21,945 nt of DNA from an uncultured bacterium (GTDB lineage: Bacteria; Bacteroidota; Bacteroidia; Bacteroidales; Bacteroidaceae), in contig CAJMNM010000040.1 in NCBI GenBank assembly GCA_905214795.1, positions 1 through 21,945 on the forward strand, written 5' to 3'. A program made the position numbers and the translations under genes. Under the pieces are notes generated by a model. The model had not been told where the DNA came from, did no database searches, and saw nothing but the letters and a program-made list of their open reading frames with translations. Below, one piece after another: positions 16,956-21,945 of this stretch (positions are counted from its first letter, which is position 1; each line of letters begins with the position of its first letter).

Positions 16956-17291
16956 TTATCTGATTTTTAATGTTTTAACTATTGGGTTTCCCAATATCAG
17001 AACCACATCTTTCCAGTCAATCCGATAAACTGTATCTGCCCCGTTTCGCTTCACTTTCATGAACTGGTAGCCTGCAACAAACTTCTTTTCGAACAGGCTG
17101 TATGAACGATTGTCAAATGAAAATATACGGACTATTCTTCGGTTTCGGGACATGACTATAAAGACATCTCCGTCGCATGGTTCCCTGTGAAGACGTTCGC
17201 GAATGACAGACAACACACGGCTGTGTTTACAACGCATATCGGTAAAGTCACGCACATAATAAAAATGATTCAGACCGGTAACACTCAGCAT
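16956..17291 (-). CDS. tnpB: IS66 accessory protein TnpB (Orf2 family)
   Basis: This 111-aa protein matches the IS66 Orf2/TnpB family: DMRCKHSRVLSVI near 18-30, then GDVFIVMSRNRRIVRIFSFDNRSYSLFEKKF (about 41-71), the place of the family's VFVFRNRRRDRIKVLYWD-like core. It is required for transposition of IS66 elements, though its biochemical role is unclear. It overlaps tnpA by 7 bp and is separated from tnpC by 72 bp. Confidence 0.85.
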   Translation of the reverse strand: MLSVTGLNHFYYVRDFTDMRCKHSRVLSVIRERLHREPCDGDVFIVMSRNRRIVRIFSFDNRSYSLFEKKFVAGYQFMKVKRNGADTVYRIDWKDVVLILGNPIVKTLKIR

Positions 17292-17647
17292 AAATCCTCC
17301 AGCTTCTCTATCATCCGGACTAAATCCTGATAGCTTAAATTCTTTTGGGATAAGTGTAATCCGTTACTGATACGAATGTCAATCCATATGCGGACGGGAT
17401 TGTCAGTACTGCTTTTTGATACAGGTTTAGGCTGATCACCGGCCTTGTCTTTTTCCCCATGGATAATCTCAGGAGCACCATCAGCACGGACTTCAACTAC
17501 TTTTTTGCGAGTATCCTTAAACCATTTTTGAAAAATGTTATAAGGGACTTTGTTCTTGATACAAAACGATTGGAGAGATTCTCCATGAGGCAAAGCCTCT
17601 GTCTGGTACTGAAAGTAAAACCTTTCAAGATCCTCACTGCTATACAT
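17285..17647 (-). CDS. tnpA: IS66 accessory protein TnpA
   Basis: The 120-aa first protein of the IS has a helix-turn-helix-like N-terminal part (SLQSFCIKNKVPYNIFQKWFKDTRKK, about 24-49) typical of IS66 TnpA. The C-terminal half is variable. It starts 67 bp inside the right end of the element. By analogy it binds the IS ends or regulates the operon; this is not visible directly. Confidence 0.82.
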   Translation of the reverse strand: MYSSEDLERFYFQYQTEALPHGESLQSFCIKNKVPYNIFQKWFKDTRKKVVEVRADGAPEIIHGEKDKAGDQPKPVSKSSTDNPVRIWIDIRISNGLHLSQKNLSYQDLVRMIEKLEDLC

Positions 17648-17738
17648 AATTCTACAAATTTGGTTGCCAGCGAAGGTAGTACTTTCAACTAATAGCCATT
17701 TTTTGACTGCTTACCGCAGTTTTTAATGCTTGGATATG

Positions 17739-17843
17739 CCGAGCCACATCCTACCTTATTTAAAGATAGTGAAAGGCGAGTGGAGAGACAAATGAAAAAC
17801 AAGTTTTTCAATTTGGACTATCCCGAGCCGCATCCTACCTTAT
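17739..17843. repeat. Repeat-like element with direct repeats, dyad and promoter
   Basis: CCGAGCC-A/G-CATCCTACCTTAT occurs at 17739-17759 and again at 17823-17843, identical at 20 of 21 positions. Between them is a hairpin, CAAATGAAAAAC (17789-17800) pairing with 17803-17815 with one bulged A. A similar arrangement recurs, from memory, in intergenic regions of many Bacteroides genomes, but I cannot search for it. The element sits between upxY and the IS66 end. Confidence 0.6.
17761..17792 (-). promoter_or_regulatory. Promoter-like sequence inside the repeat
   Basis: On the minus strand TTTG (17792-17789), a 20-nt spacer and TATCTTTA (17768-17761) match the Bacteroides promoter except for the last base. 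It points at the IS and the wzx operon. It uses the same TATCTTTA as the promoter of the Wzi-like unit. Confidence 0.45.
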
Positions 17844-17891
17844 CCTATTCAACGATACTCATAAAGTTCCATATTATGTCGTGCCAAAATA

Positions 17892-18452
17892 TCAGTCTTT
17901 CTCCGGAAGCACTTCCAAAAGATCGGGCGCTATCTCAGCCGCCACCGCCATGACACCTTGAATCTGTACCACTACCCGTTTGCTACGGGCACCTTTCACC
18001 TTGACAAATACGCCTTCTACGCCGTCGAACACTCCGCCATGCACACGAATACGTGTACCCCTGGCCAGATCAAGCTCTTCGGGCAAGAAATAAAGATGTT
18101 TGTTATCGCTGGTACCTGCCACACGAATAAACCGCTCCATCTGTACATCAGATACGATAATGGGACGACGGGTTCCGTCAATAGGCCGCATCATGAACTG
18201 CAACGCATTACAACCGGATTTCAAATCACGGATACGTGACTCCGAACAGTGAACAAAAATCAGATTATGGACAGCGGGTACATACAGACGAACCTTTTTC
18301 TCTTTCACCGTACGGACTTCATAACGCATGGGAATGAAATTTTCCACTCCAGCGTCATCAAGCATCTGCTTGACAGCCAGCTCCCTGCGATATGTCACTC
18401 GCATGGCAAACCACACAGGTTCATCATTATTCTGAGTAAAAGAAGTTGGCAT
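17892..18452 (-). CDS. upxY: UpxY-type NusG-like transcription antiterminator
   Basis: The 186-aa NusG paralogue has an NGN domain from W14 (VWFAMRVTYRRELAVKQMLDDAGVENFIPMRYEV) to about 110, with FIPMR as in UpxY proteins, and a C-terminal KOW region (132-170, GTRIRVHGGVFDGVEGVFVKVKG). In B. fragilis, UpxY proteins act on the leader of their own capsule operon to stop premature termination and so allow the long operon to be read. It is the first gene after a strong promoter, 145 nt downstream of the likely start site. The usual downstream partner upxZ is absent here; a repeat and an IS occupy its place. Confidence 0.92.
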   Translation of the reverse strand: MPTSFTQNNDEPVWFAMRVTYRRELAVKQMLDDAGVENFIPMRYEVRTVKEKKVRLYVPAVHNLIFVHCSESRIRDLKSGCNALQFMMRPIDGTRRPIIVSDVQMERFIRVAGTSDNKHLYFLPEELDLARGTRIRVHGGVFDGVEGVFVKVKGARSKRVVVQIQGVMAVAAEIAPDLLEVLPEKD

Positions 18453-18469
18453 ACAGTTTATCGTCTATC

Positions 18470-18481
18470 AGCCGTCCGGCT
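18470..18481 (-). other. GC-rich hairpin just upstream of upxY start
   Basis: AGCC (18470-18473) and GGCT (18478-18481) form a compact stem around GTCC, about 18 nt before the upxY ATG. It lies in the leader of the operon and could influence translation or be a pause site. Confidence 0.35.
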
Positions 18482-18505
18482 CGTTTCAGGGTATTCTCTT
18501 GGGGC

Positions 18506-18537
18506 TTTGAATATTCAGTTTCTTATTGATATTCAAA
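18506..18537 (-). promoter_or_regulatory. Leader hairpin of the capsule operon
   Basis: TTTGAATAT (18506-18514) and ATATTCAAA (18529-18537) form a perfect 9-bp stem with a 14-nt loop, inside the leader RNA between promoter and upxY. UpxY proteins of B. fragilis act through the operon leader, so this is a candidate target or pause element; that role is inferred. Confidence 0.45.
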
Positions 18538-18603
18538 CAGTTAACAGGCTTGTCGTACAATAGCACATCGGTCTGCATTTACCCATTTATCTCTTATACC
18601 ATA

Positions 18604-18635
18604 CAAAAGTATCCTTTTTCCATGAGATACACAAA
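18604..18635 (-). promoter_or_regulatory. Capsule operon promoter (sigma-ABfr type)
   Basis: On the minus strand TTTG (18635-18632), a 20-nt spacer and TACTTTTG (18611-18604) match the Bacteroides promoter consensus exactly. It points at upxY with an expected start near 18597. The 343-bp space 18453-18795 also holds the leader hairpins and an AT-rich stretch without other recognised features. I saw no inverted repeats flanking this promoter that would make it invertible. Confidence 0.75.
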
Positions 18636-18795
18636 CTTTACACACATTTGATTGCAAAAAATATAAAGAAATATTCATATTCTATAAATTTATACAAAAT
18701 GAAATTATATTAAAAGAACAATCCTAAAAAACAGTCACTGAACCAAACTTTAAAATAAACAAATATAAGCAGAGAGCTTTTATAACCATAAAAAA

Positions 18796-20025
18796 TCAAC
18801 ATTTACGAATACGATTCTGTAAAGAAGCTATGATCCCACGATTGGCCCGATCGATAACCGAGGTCTCCAATGAAGCCAGATAAATCTGTGTGGTTTTCTC
18901 AGAAGCATGTCCCATCCCCGCACTGATGACCGACAACGGCACCTGATGGTCGCGTGCCGCTGTTGCCCAGGAATGGCGTGCGGTGTACGATGTCAGACAG
19001 ACGCCCTCTCCCAACAACTCAGACAACCGATGAAGCCGTTTATTATAATAGTTAAGCGCATCCTGGTATTCTGCGTAAGCTGAAGAAAGGTTCTCGGCAT
19101 GCAGAATCGGAAACACATAGGGCGACCGGCGGGTACGTACGGCATAACGGTCAATGATATCCTGCATGCAACGCTCCACACGGATATTCAGCGGCCGGCC
19201 GGTTTTATGACGCCGGTATGTAATGACACCGCATACAATATCCTTTTTGCGCAAATAGGCCATGTCTACAAACGACATACCACGGGCATAGTAACTGAAG
19301 ATGAAAAGATCACGGGCCAGTCGCAAGGACGGAGTCCGACGCAAATCCAACCGGCAAAGACGCACCAGACAATCTTCGCTGACCGCCCGTTTGCGGGTTC
19401 TGTCAATACCGGTATAAACACCTCTGAATGGATGGGTCTGGCATACGATATTCAGCCGCACGGCTTTGTTATAGATGGCGCGCAGATTACGCATATAAAA
19501 CGATATGGAGTTACGTACGATACCACGGGACAAGAGCCAGTCGTTATACCCCAGAACCAACCGTTCGGTGAATCCGCTGAGCGGCAGGTCGTCCTGACAA
19601 AGATAATTGGAAAAACTGCTCAACGCACGCCGGTAATTAGCCGCAGTCCCCAAACGTCCCTGACTGCGCAGACGCGCAATCAGTTCATCAGCAAACTGGC
19701 CCAATGTCAATCCGTTACGAGTATCCAGATAACGGTGTATCACCATCGCGGCCGTATATGATTCACCGTTCTGCTCAAAGGCATCAGCTATATCGTAAAT
19801 CCGGGACATTTCATGGTCAATCTCACGCTGGACCGCCAGCAATACCGGACTGACAAACAACTGTTCGCCACGTATTTTGGCCGACAGCAACCGCCACTCT
19901 TCAGGCCGGATACGGATGTGACTGTCCAGACGTCCGGATGATTTATGATGAGACAACTGATAATAAACAATACCGCGCTTACCCTGCACGGCAGACGTAC
20001 GAAATTTAACACTGATTCTAACCAT
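18796..20025 (-). CDS. Tyrosine site-specific recombinase/integrase
   Basis: This 409-aa Bacteroidales-type integrase has an N-terminal arm-binding part, a SAM-like core-binding domain (about 105-195) and a C-terminal catalytic domain. Catalytic positions visible are R248 (YARGMSF), K274 (HKTGRP), R350-H351 (YTARHSWAT), H373 (GMGHASEKTT) and the nucleophile Y382 (QIYLASL). The first histidine of box II (HxxR) is Y347 here. It lies between a tRNA-Ala and upxY. In B. thetaiotaomicron, CPS loci are often preceded by such a recombinase, which can invert capsule promoters. A role as integrase of an older element is the alternative, given the tRNA beside it. Base composition matches the GC-rich flank (34 of 60 at 19321-19380). 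Confidence 0.9.
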   Translation of the reverse strand: MVRISVKFRTSAVQGKRGIVYYQLSHHKSSGRLDSHIRIRPEEWRLLSAKIRGEQLFVSPVLLAVQREIDHEMSRIYDIADAFEQNGESYTAAMVIHRYLDTRNGLTLGQFADELIARLRSQGRLGTAANYRRALSSFSNYLCQDDLPLSGFTERLVLGYNDWLLSRGIVRNSISFYMRNLRAIYNKAVRLNIVCQTHPFRGVYTGIDRTRKRAVSEDCLVRLCRLDLRRTPSLRLARDLFIFSYYARGMSFVDMAYLRKKDIVCGVITYRRHKTGRPLNIRVERCMQDIIDRYAVRTRRSPYVFPILHAENLSSAYAEYQDALNYYNKRLHRLSELLGEGVCLTSYTARHSWATAARDHQVPLSVISAGMGHASEKTTQIYLASLETSVIDRANRGIIASLQNRIRKC

Positions 20026-20100
20026 GGTTTTTAGAGTAAAATTAGAAAGTGTTTCAGTCTTTTACAACCTGCAGACACTCAAAAACAAACGGCCGGACAC

Positions 20101-20138
20101 AAAAAAAGCGTCAGACTTACATCACGCAAGCCTGACGC
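20101..20138 (-). terminator. Terminator downstream of tRNA-Ala
   Basis: GCGTCAG (20108-20114) pairs with CTGACGC (20132-20138), extended by CTT/AAG after one mismatch, with a 9-nt loop. On the minus strand it is followed by seven T residues (20107-20101), a classic intrinsic terminator ending the tRNA transcript before the integrase gene. Confidence 0.85.
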
Positions 20139-20158
20139 CCTTAAAAGAATTATGTCTG

Positions 20159-20232
20159 TGGAGTATACAGGACTCGAACCTGCCACCTCTTGACTGCCAG
20201 TCAAACGCTCTAGCCAGATGAGCTAATACCCC
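20159..20232 (-). tRNA. tRNA-Ala (anticodon GGC)
   Basis: On the minus strand the 74-nt sequence folds as a cloverleaf. The acceptor GGGGTAT pairs with ATACTCC and includes the G3-U70 pair that identifies alanine tRNAs. The D stem is GCTC/GAGC, the anticodon stem TTTGA/TCAAG has loop CTGGCAG (anticodon GGC), and the T arm contains GGTTCGAACC. The discriminator is A and CCA is not encoded. It reads GCC/GCU codons. Confidence 0.95.
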
Positions 20233-20245
20233 AACACATCAATAT

Positions 20246-20262
20246 ACAGGCCGGAAGCCTGT
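20246..20262. other. Short hairpin upstream of tRNA
   Basis: ACAGGC (20246-20251) pairs with GCCTGT (20257-20262) around a 5-nt loop, 14 nt before the tRNA 5' end. It may guide RNase P processing of the leader. No T tract follows. Confidence 0.3.
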
Positions 20263-20317
20263 CTGTTCCGAAACGGCGTTTCCCCACTCCGCCAAGCAGT
20301 TTTCCGTCGCGTCTCTG

Positions 20318-20325
20318 CAAAGATA
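20318..20325 (-). promoter_or_regulatory. Possible -7 box for tRNA-Ala
   Basis: TATCTTTG on the minus strand matches TAnnTTTG exactly, about 85 nt upstream of the tRNA. No TTTG is found at the right spacing, so the -33 element is missing or divergent. Confidence 0.35.
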
Positions 20326-20368
20326 AACATAAAAACAATACCACCTAGCATTTCCCCAATAATTTTAC

Positions 20369-20417
20369 CCGGCAGTATTGTTTTTGCAGCATAACGGTCG
20401 GAAAAAACCGTTGCCGG
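20369..20417 (-). terminator. Possible terminator of FadL-like gene
   Basis: CCGGCA (20369-20374) pairs with TGCCGG (20412-20417) and encloses a second stem, AACGGT (20393-20398) with ACCGTT (20407-20412). It lies directly past the stop of the outer-membrane protein gene. No good T tract follows, so confidence is low. Confidence 0.3.
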
Positions 20418-20428
20418 AATTCATTTCG

Positions 20429-21945
20429 TTAAAATTTATACCCCAATGTAAAGAACACCTGATGATTGCTCAAATCCACATTAACCGGAGTCAGCTTCGC
20501 CCCGTTGGCACCTGAATAGGTATCGTCGAACGCATAGAAATCACCAGTCTGCTGTCTGTACTTATAAGCGGCATCCAGATAGAAATGTCTGAAGCGGTAA
20601 CCCAGACCGACGGTATAAATGTTAACCTGATCTTTATTCATATAATCGGTTGTAGTCTGATAGTTGAACGCCGGAGAAGCATTCACCTGATCCAGATGAG
20701 CATTCTTGGCGAACGCGCTGGAATAGAAATTATAACCGGCACGCAGGTTCAGCCCCTCGATGAGATTCAATTCAAAACCGAACTTAAAGGAGTGCACTCC
20801 CTTGAATACGCTCTTGTTCAAATCCTTCATGTCACCATCGCGTACACCGTTGAAGGAGCCGTAACCGTCGTCATAGCTCTGACGCATCTTGGTGTAATTG
20901 GCATATTCGTATTCAGCACCGAGGGCCAGATAATTGCCTATCGTATGACCGGCTGACACACGGAACTTCCACGGTGTAGACAACGTATAGTAAAGATTGG
21001 CCAGTTCCTTATCGGGTGAATAATTGTAATATTGTATATTACCGGCCTTGTCGTAATCAATACCGCCGTCCTGATTGTATGGAGAATCAATGCTGTAGCT
21101 TACAGCCGACTCCAAATCATAGCGTGTAGGTGTCTCCACCGTCACACCGATACGGAAAGCAGAACTCTCAATGGGACGGAAAATGGCACCAAACTTGGCA
21201 TTGATACCATATCCCCTGATGGAATGACAGTCATACGCCGAATACCACATGCCTAACGGAACCAGCGAACCGGTCACATTATCCACCCCTTGCATCTGCT
21301 CGGAATAGGTGGTATAACTGGTATAATCCACACGGTCCACACCGACGGTCAGACCCAGATAGACACGGTCGCTGAGATTGGTGGAGAGGTTAAAGTCAAA
21401 AGCAGACAAACTTCCTTCTGTCACCCTGCTGAACTGGTTGTTCCAACCGTCATAACCGACATAACCGGCCACATTATCGTCCGAACCATCCACAATATTA
21501 CCGTCTTTATCTACCGGATCAATCAGATAACTGCTAAACATCAGGTCGGCCAGCGGCGAAGCCAGGTTGTTATTATAAAGATCGGCCATCTGCTGCGTCT
21601 GAGACAGTCCGTTCAGATTGGGATTATCTGCGATAAACGCATTGTTGAAACTGGCTTTCTTCTGATAATTAAAGGCGAAATTGACAAATTTCACCGTGCT
21701 GCCCATAATCGGTGTGGTAAACACAAAACCCATCTGATCGAAAGATGCCTGCGTCATATCGGCATTCACATCCGGTTTTTCTTTCTGGGTACGCACACCA
21801 AAAGTCAATGACACGTCACTCTTTCGGAAAAGACCGATGCCCGCCGGATTTGAAGATACAGCCGACATATCGGCGCCCAACGCGCCCAACGCGCCGCCCA
21901 TACCTACATAACGCGCCGAACCGGACAAGTCGGGTGACAAAAGAT
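20429..21945 (-). CDS. FadL/OmpP1-like outer membrane protein, 5' end cut off
   Basis: The reading frame is open to the window edge, and only a TTG could serve as start inside it, so the signal peptide and the first 20-30 residues lie outside. The visible product (over 500 aa) begins SPDLSGSARYVGMGGALGALGADMSAVSSNPAGIGLFR, the conserved hatch region of the OmpP1/FadL/TodX family, with the NPAGIG motif. The rest has many beta-strand-like alternations, and the C-terminus VFFTLGYKF ends in Phe as outer-membrane barrels do. Such proteins take up hydrophobic small molecules; Bacteroidetes members are often labelled hemin receptors without proof. It belongs to the chromosomal flank, not the capsule cassette. 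Confidence 0.88.
   Translation of the reverse strand, partial: LLSPDLSGSARYVGMGGALGALGADMSAVSSNPAGIGLFRKSDVSLTFGVRTQKEKPDVNADMTQASFDQMGFVFTTPIMGSTVKFVNFAFNYQKKASFNNAFIADNPNLNGLSQTQQMADLYNNNLASPLADLMFSSYLIDPVDKDGNIVDGSDDNVAGYVGYDGWNNQFSRVTEGSLSAFDFNLSTNLSDRVYLGLTVGVDRVDYTSYTTYSEQMQGVDNVTGSLVPLGMWYSAYDCHSIRGYGINAKFGAIFRPIESSAFRIGVTVETPTRYDLESAVSYSIDSPYNQDGGIDYDKAGNIQYYNYSPDKELANLYYTLSTPWKFRVSAGHTIGNYLALGAEYEYANYTKMRQSYDDGYGSFNGVRDGDMKDLNKSVFKGVHSFKFGFELNLIEGLNLRAGYNFYSSAFAKNAHLDQVNASPAFNYQTTTDYMNKDQVNIYTVGLGYRFRHFYLDAAYKYRQQTGDFYAFDDTYSGANGAKLTPVNVDLSNHQVFFTLGYKF

Larger units (their letters stand above)
14989..17714 (-). mobile_element. Complete IS66-family insertion sequence
   Basis: The ends read GTAAGCACTCAATTTAGGGC (from 14989 inward) and GTAAGCAGTCAAAAAATGGC (from 17714 inward on the other strand), matching at 15 of 20 positions and starting with GTAA as IS66 elements do. 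Inside are tnpA, tnpB and tnpC in IS66 order, all intact. Length is 2726 bp. IS66 elements normally leave an 8-bp target duplication. Here the flanks are gtcattat (14981-14988) and cgcagttt (17715-17722), which do not match. The element lies between upxY and wzx, in the direction of the operon. Confidence 0.9.

Noticed and set aside
17854..17880. Seven-codon ORF MELYEYR after upxY as a upxZ remnant
   Set aside because: It is too short to support any homology.
18760..18767. TATATTTG minus-strand -7 box near the integrase stop
   Set aside because: It matches TAnnTTTG but has no TTTG 19-21 nt upstream, and the region is very AT-rich.
18453..18800. Invertible promoter flanked by inverted repeats
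   Set aside because: I compared both sides of the promoter by eye and found no matching inverted pair of about 10 bp or more. The 18506/18529 stem lies wholly downstream of the promoter.
21860..21900. Short tandem repeat of GCGCCCAAC in the FadL-like gene
   Set aside because: It simply encodes the conserved GALGALGA segment of the family.
1..21945. CRISPR array
   Set aside because: No regularly spaced direct repeats were seen anywhere; the only direct repeat pair is the one at 17739 and 17823.

Overview
The window looks like a capsular polysaccharide (CPS) locus of a gut Bacteroidales bacterium (Bacteroides or Phocaeicola type). The evidence is a UpxY-type NusG paralogue at the head of a long one-direction gene string, promoters of the Bacteroides form TTTG-N20-TAnnTTTG, a Bacteroidales-type tyrosine integrase, a Wzi-family capsule protein and a FadL/OmpP1-like barrel. 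Every protein gene except one tiny ORF lies on the minus strand, so the locus reads from right to left.

Right flank (about 18800-21945): a FadL-like outer-membrane protein cut by the window edge, a tRNA-Ala(GGC) with its own terminator, then a 409-aa tyrosine recombinase. Head of the locus (17892-18795): a clear sigma-ABfr promoter and a leader of about 145 nt containing a hairpin, then the antiterminator UpxY. Next come a roughly 105-bp repeat-like element carrying a promoter-like sequence and a complete IS66-family insertion sequence (14989-17714) with tnpA, tnpB and tnpC. The partner gene upxZ, which normally follows upxY in B. fragilis, is missing here. The IS has no target duplication, so a deletion may have accompanied it.

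Central cassette (4825-14872), strongly AT-rich: Wzx flippase, a GT2 glycosyltransferase, a sialic-acid/KDN-type synthase, an acyltransferase-3 membrane protein, a fused CMP-sugar synthetase/HAD phosphatase, a polysialyltransferase-like transferase, a Wzy polymerase, another GT2 and a GT4. Several neighbours overlap by 1-14 bp, which indicates one operon. Together they suggest a Wzx/Wzy-type polysaccharide containing a nonulosonic acid. The synthase resembles the 9-phosphate synthases (NANS type) rather than bacterial NeuB, and the only phosphatase is fused to the CMP transferase. The acid is therefore probably made by a phosphorylated route, as KDN or Neu5Ac via a 9-phosphate.

Left side (1-4812): a radical SAM/SPASM-like enzyme whose 5' half is AT-rich and 3' half GC-rich, a 36-codon plus-strand ORF with its own promoter-like box, a conserved GT4, a strong terminator, and a separate two-gene unit (Wzi-like protein plus small lipoprotein) with its own promoter and end hairpins. 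No initiating sugar-phosphate transferase, Wza or Wzc is present in the window.
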